In this document: positions 1 to 6,404 of the stretch, piece after piece | Layout of the letters: each line of letters starts with the position of its first letter | How positions within the stretch are numbered: the first letter of the stretch is position 1 | Source: Chloroflexota bacterium | GTDB taxonomy: Bacteria > Chloroflexota > Dehalococcoidia > UBA3495 | DNA length: 8,525 bases | Reading direction: 5' to 3' | Assembly: GCA_002707185.1 (NCBI GenBank) | Contig: PAMF01000046.1 | Location: forward strand, 14,948-23,472 | The notes under the pieces: model-generated | What the model saw: only the letters and a program-made list of their open reading frames with translations | Databases searched by the model: none | Told to the model about the DNA's origin: nothing | Program-made: the position numbers and the translations under genes

Positions 1-194
1 GGATAACGATGGGAGGGGCATTATTTCTCGGTTTCGTTGCAATAGTGCCTTATTTAGCATCACTGATAACAGGAGTGCAAGCCATATCATTAAGCAGCAC
101 GAGCCTTTTGATAATGGTTGGAGTTGGACTAGATACGTTACGGCAACTGGAAGCCCAGCTCCTAATGCGGAACTACGACGGATTTTTACGATGA
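1..194 (+). CDS. secY: Protein translocase subunit SecY, C-terminal end (partial)
   Basis: This is the last 64 or so residues of SecY, the channel-forming subunit of the SecYEG protein-export complex in the cytoplasmic membrane. The reading frame is open to the left edge, so the gene begins outside the window. The visible part holds two hydrophobic stretches (roughly bases 15-85 and 85-140), matching the last transmembrane helices, followed by the family signature around bases 130-190: [20 protein letters not shown], the cytoplasmic tail that ends nearly all bacterial SecY proteins. The stop codon TGA (192-194) overlaps the ATG of adk, as is usual for the secY-adk pair of the spc operon, and suggests coupled translation. 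Nothing looks broken; identity is essentially certain from the tail motif. Confidence 0.96.
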   Translation, partial: ITMGGALFLGFVAIVPYLASLITGVQAISLSSTSLLIMVGVGLDTLRQLEAQLLMRNYDGFLR

Positions 195-850
195 TGGGAT
201 CGGTTCGTCTAGTACTATTCGGTCCGCCGGGAGCTGGGAAAGGTACTCAGGCACTGTATTTACGAGATTATTTGGCCGTTCCCCATATAAGCTCAGGGGA
301 TTTGTTTCGGTATCATCTCCAACAAAAAACTCATTTGGGGATTCAAGCATCTGAATATATAAATCAGGGTCTATTGGTGCCGGACAAGGTTACCATTGAG
401 ATAATATTGGACAAACTCTTGAATCTTCAGCCTACAGACGGGTTCTTATTGGACGGTTTCCCAAGAACCGAATACCAGGCGCGTATATTAAGTGAAAATT
501 TAGCCACGAAATCCAAGAATATTGACAGAGTAATATATATTGATGTGCCAATTACAGAACTTGTTAGGAGATTGTCAAATAGATACATATGCAGCGATTG
601 TCAAGCTCCACAGCAAGTAAATCCCTTAGAACCCAAGAAGTGCTCGTTATGCGGCGGGGAATTATATCAAAGAGCCGACGACAATACGGACAGCATTAAT
701 ACCCGTCTAGATGTCTATGAACGGGAGACGGTTCCAGTGTTGGATTTTTACCGTTCCCAGGATTTAGTTATCACCATAGATGGTACTGGCTCAATAAATT
801 GCATAAACAAAAGAGTACAAAGGCAAATCGAGGATTTGCAAAGCCAATGA
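191..850 (+). CDS. adk: Adenylate kinase, zinc-binding lid type
   Basis: Adenylate kinase interconverts ATP + AMP and 2 ADP in the cytosol. At 219 residues it has the long-form length. Seen in order: the P-loop GPPGAGKGT at residues 11-19, the AMP-site motif SSGDLFR at 34-40, DGFPRT at 88-93, and a lid domain at about 130-165 carrying C134-x2-C137 and C151-x2-C154, a four-cysteine set known to bind a structural zinc in many Gram-positive and other non-enteric enzymes. The arginine in NTRLDVY (R172) lies in the usual nucleotide-contacting segment. Two consecutive ATG codons (191 and 194) could start it; the first overlaps the secY stop as ATGA and only a weak Shine-Dalgarno-like sequence precedes it, so coupling to secY is likely. 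The choice between the two ATGs changes one residue only. Confidence 0.97.
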   Translation: MMGSVRLVLFGPPGAGKGTQALYLRDYLAVPHISSGDLFRYHLQQKTHLGIQASEYINQGLLVPDKVTIEIILDKLLNLQPTDGFLLDGFPRTEYQARILSENLATKSKNIDRVIYIDVPITELVRRLSNRYICSDCQAPQQVNPLEPKKCSLCGGELYQRADDNTDSINTRLDVYERETVPVLDFYRSQDLVITIDGTGSINCINKRVQRQIEDLQSQ

Positions 851-854
851 ACGA

Positions 855-883
855 TTAAGTTAGGCTGGGTTCTTTATTATAAT
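855..883 (+). promoter_or_regulatory. Candidate sigma-70-type promoter upstream of map
   Basis: The 75-base gap between adk and map contains a perfect TATAAT at 878-883. Seventeen bases upstream is TTAAGT (855-860), a 3-of-6 match to TTGACA. The spacing is ideal, and transcription would begin near 890, giving a leader of about 35 bases to the map start. This would let map, infA and the downstream ribosomal genes be transcribed apart from the secY-adk part of the operon. The box match is seen; promoter activity is inferred, and a chance TATAAT in AT-rich DNA is possible. Confidence 0.45.
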
Positions 884-909
884 AGGCGACTTCCCAAGTC
901 AGACAAACC

Positions 910-913
910 GGAG
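910..913 (+). promoter_or_regulatory. Ribosome binding site GGAG of map
   Basis: GGAG lies 12 bases before the GTG at 926. The gap is somewhat long, but this is the only good Shine-Dalgarno match near the start, and it supports GTG 926 rather than the internal ATG at 1019, which would remove the first part of the catalytic fold. Confidence 0.45.
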
Positions 914-925
914 TAAAATACCTAG

Positions 926-1738
926 GTGAATAAAAAGGCACAAAATAATACAGCGTCCAACTCACCTTCTCCTTACAATGGTGGGATAACTATAAAGTCG
1001 ATCAAAGAATTGCAGTATATGGAGTTGGCAGGTGGCATAGTTGGTTCAGCATTAACATTATTGAAGAGGTCTGTTGAACCCGGCATCACCACAAAGGAAT
1101 TGGACGCTATCGCATACAAAGAAATCACAAGCCTGGGAGCCAAACCTACGTTCAAAGGGTACCGCGGGTTTCCAGCAAGTATCTGTGCATCTGTAAACGA
1201 AGAAATCGTTCATGGTATCCCTGGCAAACGGGTACTTAAAGATGGCGATATCATAAAAATGGATGTTGGTGCAACTATAAATGGCTTCATAGGAGACGCG
1301 GCCGTATCGGTGCCAGTAGGTCAGGTTTCGCCAGAAGCCATAAAGCTCATGGGTGCAACTGAGGAAAGTCTTAAACTAGGGATAGAAGCGGCCCAACCAG
1401 GTAACCGTATAGGGGACATCGGGACAGCAGTGCAAACATACGGTGAATCACTAGGATACGGTGTAGTTAGAGAATTTGTTGGCCATGGAGTTGGTCGCCA
1501 TCTGCACGAGGAACCCCAGGTCCCAAACTACCGAGACCCCAGCAAAGGGCCTGGCCCTCTACTAAAGCACGGGATGTGTATAGCAATTGAACCCATGTTT
1601 AATATCGGAGGATGGGAGACATTGATACTAGACGATGATTGGACTGTAGTTACAAAAGACGGAACCCTCTCTTCCCATTTTGAACATACGATAGCCATCA
1701 CTGACGAAGGACCTAAAATATTGACCGTACATAGCTAA
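926..1738 (+). CDS. map: Methionine aminopeptidase, type I
   Basis: This metalloenzyme removes the initiator methionine from new proteins in the cytosol. The 270-residue protein has the pita-bread fold signatures: NEEIVHGIP with the substrate-side histidine H96, the five metal ligands D113 (MDVGA), D124 (GDAA), H187 (GHGVGR), E222 (EPMF) and E253 (FEHT), in the spacing expected from the E. coli enzyme. It starts with GTG. The first 20 or so residues, rich in Asn, Ser and Pro, precede the usual family start and are probably a flexible tail; there is no zinc-finger or SH3-binding extension. Location between adk and infA is the common spc/alpha arrangement. A promoter-like sequence sits just upstream. 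All catalytic residues are present, so it should be active. Confidence 0.96.
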   Translation: MNKKAQNNTASNSPSPYNGGITIKSIKELQYMELAGGIVGSALTLLKRSVEPGITTKELDAIAYKEITSLGAKPTFKGYRGFPASICASVNEEIVHGIPGKRVLKDGDIIKMDVGATINGFIGDAAVSVPVGQVSPEAIKLMGATEESLKLGIEAAQPGNRIGDIGTAVQTYGESLGYGVVREFVGHGVGRHLHEEPQVPNYRDPSKGPGPLLKHGMCIAIEPMFNIGGWETLILDDDWTVVTKDGTLSSHFEHTIAITDEGPKILTVHS

Positions 1739-1741
1739 GCG

Positions 1742-1769
1742 TTAAAGAAATAACACCATATATTGTAAT
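1742..1769 (+). promoter_or_regulatory. Weak promoter-like sequence before infA
   Basis: In the 52-base map-infA gap, TTAAAG (1742-1747) and TGTAAT (1764-1769, 5 of 6 to TATAAT) are separated by 16 bases. The -35 match is poor and the region is simply AT-rich, so this is a weak candidate for a second internal start. Confidence 0.2.
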
Positions 1770-1790
1770 TAGGAAGAAAGAAAGAGGCCG

Positions 1791-2009
1791 ATGCCAAAAA
1801 AGGAAGCAATAGAAGTCGAAGCAAAAGTCACAGAGGCTTTACCTAATGGTATGTTCAGAGTAGAACTACCAAATGACCATCAGGTATTAGCACACGTATC
1901 CGGAAAAATCCGAATGCACTTTATTAGAGTCTTGCCAGGCGATCGCGTATTAGTCGAGTTATCTCCCTATGACCTTACCAGAGGTCGTATAACTTACCGG
2001 TTTAAGTAG
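1791..2009 (+). CDS. infA: Translation initiation factor IF-1
   Basis: IF-1 binds the A site of the 30S subunit during initiation and assists IF-2 and IF-3. The 72-residue length is exactly that of the family. The protein is one S1/OB-fold domain, with the recognisable segments [11 protein letters not shown] (about residues 16-26), [20 protein letters not shown] (32-51) and the ending GRITYRFK. A purine-rich stretch at 1771-1787 (AGGAAG and AGAGG) supplies the ribosome binding site for the ATG. It lies between map and rpmJ, the classic order in Gram-positive and Chloroflexota-type operons. Nothing is unusual. Confidence 0.97.
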   Translation: MPKKEAIEVEAKVTEALPNGMFRVELPNDHQVLAHVSGKIRMHFIRVLPGDRVLVELSPYDLTRGRITYRFK

Positions 2010-2018
2010 AAGAATTAA

Positions 2019-2132
2019 ATGAAAGTATCTGCATCTGTAAAACAACGATGCGACAAGTGTCGCATAATAAAGCGCAAAGGTATTATCAGAGTTATTTGTT
2101 CTAACCGCAGGCATACCCAAAGACAAGGTTGA
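2019..2132 (+). CDS. rpmJ: 50S ribosomal protein L36, zinc-binding type
   Basis: L36 is the smallest protein of the large subunit, binding 23S rRNA near the peptidyl-transferase side. This 37-residue frame starts with ATG nine bases after the infA stop and ends in TGA. The sequence begins [14 protein letters not shown] and holds the zinc set C11, C14, C27 and H32 (C-x2-C-x12-C-x4-H), marking the zinc-dependent form; the usual basic C-terminal ending RQG is intact. The start has only weak Shine-Dalgarno support (AGAAG around 2008-2012), so reading is probably coupled to infA. It is too short for most gene-length cutoffs but position and motif make it certain. Confidence 0.95.
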   Translation: MKVSASVKQRCDKCRIIKRKGIIRVICSNRRHTQRQG

Positions 2133-2155
2133 AATCCAATCTACAAAGCATTATT

Positions 2156-2160
2156 AGGAG
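2156..2160 (+). promoter_or_regulatory. Ribosome binding site AGGAG of rpsM
   Basis: A canonical AGGAG six bases before the ATG at 2167, the best Shine-Dalgarno match in the window, placed in the 34-base gap after rpmJ. Confidence 0.75.
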
Positions 2161-2166
2161 TCAGTA

Positions 2167-2556
2167 ATGGTAAGAATCGCTGGTGTAGACGTGCCAGACA
2201 GAAAACGCGCTCACGTAGCCCTTCGTAGCATATACGGGATTGGTCCCGCCATTGCATCTGAAATAATAGTAAAGGCCGAGTTGGACTCTGAAATACCTCC
2301 GAGAATGAACGAGTTAAGTGAAGACCAACTGGACCAAATACGAGAAATCGTTGATAGTTACAACACCGAAGGAGACCTTCGAAGGGAAGTTAACCAAAAC
2401 ATCAGACGATTAATCGAAATAGGATCTTATAGAGGCCTCAGGCACAGGAGAGGCTTGCCAGTCCATGGACAACGTACTCGTACCAATGCCAGGTCTAGAA
2501 AAGGACCCAAACGGACCGTAGCAGGACGCGGCCGACGCAGCGGAGGAAAGAAATAA
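2167..2556 (+). CDS. rpsM: 30S ribosomal protein S13
   Basis: S13 sits in the head of the small subunit and contacts the P-site tRNA and the large subunit through bridge B1. The 129-residue protein opens with [13 protein letters not shown] and the helix-hairpin-like segment [10 protein letters not shown] (about residues 21-30), has [16 protein letters not shown] at about 90-105, and a basic tail [18 protein letters not shown] that ends in GGKK. Length and motifs fit the family, though it is slightly longer than the E. coli protein because of the tail. The codons of the final SGGKK also form GGAGG (2542-2546), the ribosome binding site of rpsK. Confidence 0.97.
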   Translation: MVRIAGVDVPDRKRAHVALRSIYGIGPAIASEIIVKAELDSEIPPRMNELSEDQLDQIREIVDSYNTEGDLRREVNQNIRRLIEIGSYRGLRHRRGLPVHGQRTRTNARSRKGPKRTVAGRGRRSGGKK

Positions 2557-2940
2557 ATGCCAAGACCCAGGGCTAGAACTAGGGATCGTAGAGCTGTTCC
2601 ACAAGGTAAAGCATATATTTATTCAACGTTTAACAACACTATAATCAGTATCACAGACCCACAAGGCAATGTTATCTCTACCGCCAGTGCGGGGACAGCT
2701 GGTTTTAAAGGTTCTCGTAAAGGAACAGCCTTTGCGGCCCAACGGGCAGCAGAACAAGCAGCGCGTCGAGGCATGGACATGGGCCTTCGCCAAATCGATG
2801 TGCTGATAAAGGGTCCCGGGTCTGGTCGAGAAGCCGCGATTCGATCTCTACAAGGTGCGGGGTTATTTGTAAGCAGTATACGTGATGTCACCCCTATTCC
2901 ACATAACGGAGTTAGATCCCCCAAACGCAGAAGGATTTAG
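2557..2940 (+). CDS. rpsK: 30S ribosomal protein S11
   Basis: S11 forms part of the platform of the small subunit beside the 16S rRNA 690 loop and helps mRNA-tRNA pairing at the E site. The 127-residue protein shows [15 protein letters not shown] (about residues 20-34), [14 protein letters not shown] (45-58), [16 protein letters not shown] and [11 protein letters not shown] near the C-terminus. Its ATG follows the rpsM stop with no gap (TAA then ATG), with GGAGG inside the rpsM coding end, so the two are almost surely translated together. The tail reads [11 protein letters not shown] where the commonest form is NGCRPPKRRRV, a minor deviation. Confidence 0.97.
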   Translation: MPRPRARTRDRRAVPQGKAYIYSTFNNTIISITDPQGNVISTASAGTAGFKGSRKGTAFAAQRAAEQAARRGMDMGLRQIDVLIKGPGSGREAAIRSLQGAGLFVSSIRDVTPIPHNGVRSPKRRRI

Positions 2941-2951
2941 GTAAATAATAA

Positions 2952-3578
2952 ATGGGAAAATATAACGGACCATCTTGTAGACTCTGTAGAAGGGCCGGTG
3001 AGAAGTTATTCTTGAAAGGCGATCGGTGCTTTACACCACGTTGTGCAGTAGAACGGAGGCACAATCCACCCGGAGACGTCTCAAACCGTCGTAGACGTCC
3101 TACAGATTATGCTGTCCATCTCCGAGAGAAACAAAAAGCGCGGCAAATGTATGGAGTTATGGAAGGGCAATTCCGAAAGTACATGACTGCAGCGTTTAAC
3201 ACGCCAGGTGTATCTGGCTTGAACCTACTAAGAAGTCTGGAAAGGCGATTAGATAACGTCGTTTTCTTGTTGAATTTTGCTGATTCCAGAAAACAGGCAA
3301 GGCAGTTCGTAAATCACGGACATTTCACGGTAAACGGGGTGAAAACAGATATACCTTCATATCAAGTACGCATCGGTGATGTAATAGGCTGGAAGGAAAC
3401 GACGAAATCCTCAGATTTCTATAAAGACAGAACCGATGGTTTGCCTAAGAGGCTAATCCCAGGCTGGTTGGCCTTCAATCAGGACGACATGAGCGGGCAA
3501 ATTACTAGCCTACCGGCAGACGAAGATCTTCAGGAATCAATAAACTCTAGATTAATAGTAGAGTTCTATTCGAGGTAA
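2952..3578 (+). CDS. rpsD: 30S ribosomal protein S4, zinc-binding (C+) type
   Basis: S4 is a primary 16S rRNA binder that starts assembly of the small-subunit body and in many bacteria represses its own operon. The 208-residue protein begins MGKYNGPSCRLCRRAG and carries four cysteines C9, C12, C26 and C31, the zinc-finger form. The S4 RNA-binding domain spans about residues 96-160 (LERRLDNVVFLLNFADSR, then RQFVNHGHFTVNG). The C-terminus ends in LIVEFYSR as expected. There is a ribosome-binding-like TAGGT (2938-2942) at the rpsK stop. A GAGGT overlapping its own last codons (3572-3576) serves rpoA. Autogenous control by S4 is known for this operon type, but I could not identify its target structure here. 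Confidence 0.97.
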   Translation: MGKYNGPSCRLCRRAGEKLFLKGDRCFTPRCAVERRHNPPGDVSNRRRRPTDYAVHLREKQKARQMYGVMEGQFRKYMTAAFNTPGVSGLNLLRSLERRLDNVVFLLNFADSRKQARQFVNHGHFTVNGVKTDIPSYQVRIGDVIGWKETTKSSDFYKDRTDGLPKRLIPGWLAFNQDDMSGQITSLPADEDLQESINSRLIVEFYSR

Positions 3579-3586
3579 CGGAATTA

Positions 3587-4747
3587 ATGTTAGATACGAG
3601 TTACATTGTAGCGACTGAGGTGCCTGACGCACCAGTCGTTCCACAAAATCCTACGATACGCCTGATTGAATCAGACAATAACTATGGAAAACTAGCGATA
3701 GAACCTCTACAACGAGGCTATGGCATCACCATTGGGAACCCTTTAAGACGGATCCTCCTGAGTTCAATTCCGGGGAGCGCCGTGACCTGGGTAAAAATCG
3801 ATAATGTAGAGCACGAATATACCGCAATAGAGGGTATAAAAGAGGAGGTCATGGACCTTCTTTTGAATATAAAAAGGATACGCATAAACTCACCCGCTCA
3901 ACGTACAGGGAAAATGAGACTCGAAATCACCGGAGAAGGTACAGTGTGCGCAGGGGACATTTCTACATCCTCAGATTTCGAAATAGTTAATCCCGAATTA
4001 CACATCGCCACTTTGGATAACCCTGATGTAACTCTATCTATCGAGTTCAATGTAGATCAAGGCGTTGGGTATCAACCAGCAATACAAAATGAAGGTGTGT
4101 CTGGATTGCCCGTTGGAGTTCTACCGGTAGACGCTATATTTAATCCTATCCGTAAAGTCGACTACACAATTGAAAGAACGCGGGTAGGCCAAGTTACAGA
4201 TTACGAACGCCTAGTGTTGGAACTATGGACTGATGGAACTATTGGGCCGTTAGAAGCTGTTCAAACCGCAGCTGAAACTCTCGTACGACATTTCTTCATA
4301 TTTAGTAACTTCCATCCTGATGCCGATCCAGAAACTCCCTCACCCAGATCGCAAATATCACCCGAAATCTTTCAAATGCCCTTAGATAAACTCCAGCTCT
4401 CTCCACGCACCGCGAACTGTCTCAAACGAGCTCACCTAACCAAAGTAGGTGAAGTAGTAGACATGTCGGATGAAGATTTACTGAAGATACGAAACTTCGG
4501 TGAACGCTCTCTCTTGGAATTAAAAGAGAAGTTATCTGGACTAAACATACCGTCAGTATTAGATAACAATGAAGACGAAACCGAGACAGGAGATAATGCA
4601 ACAATCTCGGACATATCACAAGGTGATATAAGTGAACTAATGGGTAATATAGAAATTCAAACTCCACAATCCGACATAGAAGAGTCGAGTCAGCTATCGG
4701 AGTTCATACCCGAAATGTCTGACGACCTGGACGAGGAAGAGGAATAA
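3587..4747 (+). CDS. rpoA: DNA-directed RNA polymerase subunit alpha with long acidic C-terminal tail
   Basis: Alpha dimerises to nucleate RNA polymerase assembly and contacts upstream DNA and activators. Seen: an N-terminal domain at about residues 25-245 with [26 protein letters not shown] (45-60) and the conserved [12 protein letters not shown] and LELWTDGTI segments; and a helix-hairpin-helix C-terminal domain at 261-322. Residues R274, N277, C278, G305, R307 and S308 match the E. coli alpha-CTD positions that bind UP-element DNA, with Lys to Arg at 307. The protein is 386 residues against roughly 310-335 usual: about 25 residues precede the usual start, and residues 323-386 form a tail with 22 Asp/Glu and no Lys, Arg or His, ending in DEEEE. 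Ribosome binding is by GAGGT at 3572-3576, ten bases before ATG. Confidence 0.97.
   Translation: MLDTSYIVATEVPDAPVVPQNPTIRLIESDNNYGKLAIEPLQRGYGITIGNPLRRILLSSIPGSAVTWVKIDNVEHEYTAIEGIKEEVMDLLLNIKRIRINSPAQRTGKMRLEITGEGTVCAGDISTSSDFEIVNPELHIATLDNPDVTLSIEFNVDQGVGYQPAIQNEGVSGLPVGVLPVDAIFNPIRKVDYTIERTRVGQVTDYERLVLELWTDGTIGPLEAVQTAAETLVRHFFIFSNFHPDADPETPSPRSQISPEIFQMPLDKLQLSPRTANCLKRAHLTKVGEVVDMSDEDLLKIRNFGERSLLELKEKLSGLNIPSVLDNNEDETETGDNATISDISQGDISELMGNIEIQTPQSDIEESSQLSEFIPEMSDDLDEEEE
4733..4744 (+). promoter_or_regulatory. Ribosome binding site of rplQ inside the rpoA coding end
   Basis: The last rpoA codons GAGGAAGAGGAA, coding Glu-Glu-Glu-Glu, contain two Shine-Dalgarno-like runs (GAGGA and AGAGG) 5-12 bases before the rplQ ATG at 4750. 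The acidic end of the protein and the translation signal of the next gene share the same bases. Confidence 0.6.
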
Positions 4748-4749
4748 CC

Positions 4750-5103
4750 ATGGCATCTCATCGCGTTGCAGGACGCAATTTAAGTCGTTACAAAGACCAC
4801 AGAAAAGCATTATTAAGAGGTCTAACTGCAGACCTAATAAAGCACGAAAGAATAAAGACCACTCTTGCTAAAGCGAAAGAGACAAGAATTGTAGCAGAAA
4901 AATTGATCACGCACGGTAAAAAAGGCACCTTACACCATCGCAGGTTAGCTATGAGCCAACTACCTAATAAACAGATAGTGAAAAAGGTTTTTGATGAACT
5001 AGCTCCTCGATACGCCGAGAGACCTGGTGGATACACACGGGTAGTAAAACTCGGTCCACGTCAGGGAGATGGGGCATCAATGGCCGTAATAGAGTTGGTT
5101 TGA
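4750..5103 (+). CDS. rplQ: 50S ribosomal protein L17
   Basis: L17 is a large-subunit protein located near the exit side of the peptide tunnel. The 117-residue product has the family N-terminus ([20 protein letters not shown], residues 4-23), the segment [18 protein letters not shown] (37-54), and the ending [25 protein letters not shown]. It lacks the C-terminal extension found in some phyla. The ATG starts two bases after the rpoA stop, in the fixed rpoA-rplQ order of alpha operons, with its ribosome binding site in the rpoA tail. The 76 bases after it hold a hairpin and promoter-like sequence rather than a terminator with a T-run. Confidence 0.97.
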   Translation: MASHRVAGRNLSRYKDHRKALLRGLTADLIKHERIKTTLAKAKETRIVAEKLITHGKKGTLHHRRLAMSQLPNKQIVKKVFDELAPRYAERPGGYTRVVKLGPRQGDGASMAVIELV

Positions 5104-5121
5104 TCAAGATATAGTACCAAG

Positions 5122-5149
5122 TTGAAAGGAAAGGTTAGTTGTAAATACT
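5122..5149 (+). promoter_or_regulatory. Candidate promoter upstream of truA-rplM-rpsI
   Basis: TTGAAA (5122-5127, 5 of 6 to the -35 consensus) is followed 16 bases later by AATACT (5144-5149, 4 of 6 to TATAAT). It lies in the 76-base gap between rplQ and truA, where a separate start for the truA-rplM-rpsI section would make sense. The match is moderate and the -10 lies inside an inverted repeat. Activity is inferred. Confidence 0.3.
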
Positions 5150-5161
5150 AGAAGTTACAAC
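5138..5161 (+). repeat. Inverted repeat in the truA leader
   Basis: GTTGTAA (5138-5144) and TTACAAC (5155-5161) are perfect 7-base complements separated by ten bases, and could form a hairpin in RNA or a dyad for a DNA-binding protein. No T-run follows, so it does not look like an intrinsic terminator for rplQ. With only two G/C pairs per arm, the structure would be weak. Function unknown. Confidence 0.45.
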
Positions 5162-5179
5162 ACATTTACTAAATATGGG

Positions 5180-5962
5180 ATGAAACCCAACCGTCGCATT
5201 GCACTAACTGTTGAATATGACGGCACCCATTATAAAGGATTCCAATTACAAAATAACAAACCTACAATCCAAGGAGAATTAGAAGAAGCACTAAAGAGAT
5301 TAACGCAACAATCTATCAGAGTTAGAGGAGCAAGTCGTACGGACTCAGGTGCTCATGCCTTAGGGCAGGTAGTCGATTTCAACGTTGACTCGAAACTTGA
5401 AACCGAACAATTCATCAGAGGCCTAAACTTTTACCTGCCAAAAGACATAGGTATACAATCAGCGCACGAGGTTTCTGAAGAATTTAATGCAAGGAAGCAC
5501 GCACTAACAAGGATTTATAGATTCAATATACTCAACCTACCACACCAATCTCCTCTCAAGCGTTATACTCATCATTGGATAAAAGAAGTTTTAGATATCA
5601 ACATAATGCGTGATGCTGCAAAAGAATTGGTAGGAAGTCTGGATTTCCGTCATATCGCAGCCAACTACCCTCACGAGGTAAATACCACCCGTATAGTAAA
5701 ACGCTGGGAAATATGGCGCGAAGAAGAAACAATAATTATAGAAAGCGAGGCAAATGGTTTTCTAAGGCATCAGATTAGAAGAGTAAACTCGATACTAGTT
5801 AATATTGGCAAGGGGAAGTGGCAAAAAGATATCCTGCATGAGACCCTGAAAACAGGCTTCCCTTTAGGGTGGAAACCACCAAGCCTACCATCCAAAGGTC
5901 TCTGCCTAATGAAAGTAACATATCCTTATAACTGGCAAAAGGTTGAACATGAAACGTACTAG
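5180..5962 (+). CDS. truA: tRNA pseudouridine(38-40) synthase TruA
   Basis: TruA converts uridines 38, 39 and 40 in the anticodon arm of tRNAs to pseudouridine. The 260-residue protein starts with the family entry LTVEYDGTHYKGFQ (residues 9-22), has IQGELEEAL at 30-38 and the catalytic motif RGASRTDSGAHA with the nucleophile D55 (49-60), followed by the conserved YRFNIL and NGFLRHQIRR segments. Usual length is 245-270, so it is complete. The chosen ATG has almost no Shine-Dalgarno match; an AAAGGAAAGG at 5125-5134 is 45 bases upstream, too far to serve it, and no ATG, GTG or TTG lies in frame between there and 5180. Its end overlaps the start of rplM by 14 bases, implying coupling. Placement between rplQ and rplM is common outside Proteobacteria. 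Confidence 0.95.
   Translation: MKPNRRIALTVEYDGTHYKGFQLQNNKPTIQGELEEALKRLTQQSIRVRGASRTDSGAHALGQVVDFNVDSKLETEQFIRGLNFYLPKDIGIQSAHEVSEEFNARKHALTRIYRFNILNLPHQSPLKRYTHHWIKEVLDINIMRDAAKELVGSLDFRHIAANYPHEVNTTRIVKRWEIWREEETIIIESEANGFLRHQIRRVNSILVNIGKGKWQKDILHETLKTGFPLGWKPPSLPSKGLCLMKVTYPYNWQKVEHETY
5937..5942 (+). promoter_or_regulatory. Ribosome binding site AAAAGG that sets the rplM start
   Basis: AAAAGG lies six bases before ATG 5949 but directly touches the TTG at 5943. The spacing therefore favours ATG 5949 and argues against the two-residue longer reading from TTG. Confidence 0.5.
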
Positions 5963-6386
5963 TACTTATTTTCCAAAACAACACGAAATTCAAGACGCTT
6001 GGCGTGTGATCGACGCAACTGGCAGACCATTAGGTAGATTGGCTAGGGACATTGCTGTGGCACTGCAAGGTAAAGACAAACCCATTTATACCCCACACCT
6101 AATAACCGGCGATCATGTTGTAGTTCTTAATGCTGCAGAAGTAATGACTACTGGCAACAAATCATTGCAGAAAATATACTACCGCCATAGTGGTTATGTA
6201 GGAAACCTAAAAAGCATGACCCTTAAAGAGATGCGAGAGCGGAATCCAGAAAAAGTGATAGAATTAGCTGTCAAGGGCATGTTGCCTCACAACAGTCGTG
6301 GTAGACAAATGTTAAGGCGTCTCAAAGTATATGCAGGATCAACTCATTCCCACCAGGCCCAAACTGGCAACAATCCTATAGACTAA
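5949..6386 (+). CDS. rplM: 50S ribosomal protein L13
   Basis: L13 is an early assembly protein of the large subunit, bound to 23S rRNA. From ATG 5949 the product is 145 residues, close to the 142-150 typical. It shows the N-terminal pattern RTSTYFPKQ, then WRVIDATGRPLGRLA (about residues 18-32), GKDKPIYTPHLITGD (41-55), VVVLNAAEV, and the segment VKGMLPHNSRGRQMLRRLKVY (about 108-128). Translation begins within truA. rplM-rpsI is a conserved pair in nearly all bacteria, and the 18-base gap to rpsI contains the rpsI ribosome binding site. The last residues after the HSHQAQ stretch are unremarkable. Confidence 0.96.
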   Translation: MKRTSTYFPKQHEIQDAWRVIDATGRPLGRLARDIAVALQGKDKPIYTPHLITGDHVVVLNAAEVMTTGNKSLQKIYYRHSGYVGNLKSMTLKEMRERNPEKVIELAVKGMLPHNSRGRQMLRRLKVYAGSTHSHQAQTGNNPID

Positions 6387-6393
6387 GGGAAGT

Positions 6394-6399
6394 AGGGAG
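6394..6399 (+). promoter_or_regulatory. Ribosome binding site AGGGAG of rpsI
   Basis: AGGGAG sits five bases before the TTG at 6405. No ATG or GTG in frame lies near it, so this good site decides for the rare TTG start. Confidence 0.65.
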
Positions 6400-6404
6400 A
6401 AAAT

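Noticed and set aside
1939..1946. GCGATCGC palindrome, like the HIP1 repeat of cyanobacteria
   Set aside because: Only a single copy was noticed, inside infA coding sequence; in HIP1-bearing genomes several would be expected in 8.5 kb.
2619..2924. A 101-codon open frame on the - strand across rpsK
   Set aside because: It lies wholly opposite S11, which explains the sequence constraint, and the product is an implausible mix rich in Pro, Ala and Ser.
5943..5948. TTG at 5943 as the start of rplM, adding two residues
   Set aside because: It touches the AAAAGG site with no spacing, while ATG 5949 has a normal six-base gap and gives the usual L13 N-terminus.
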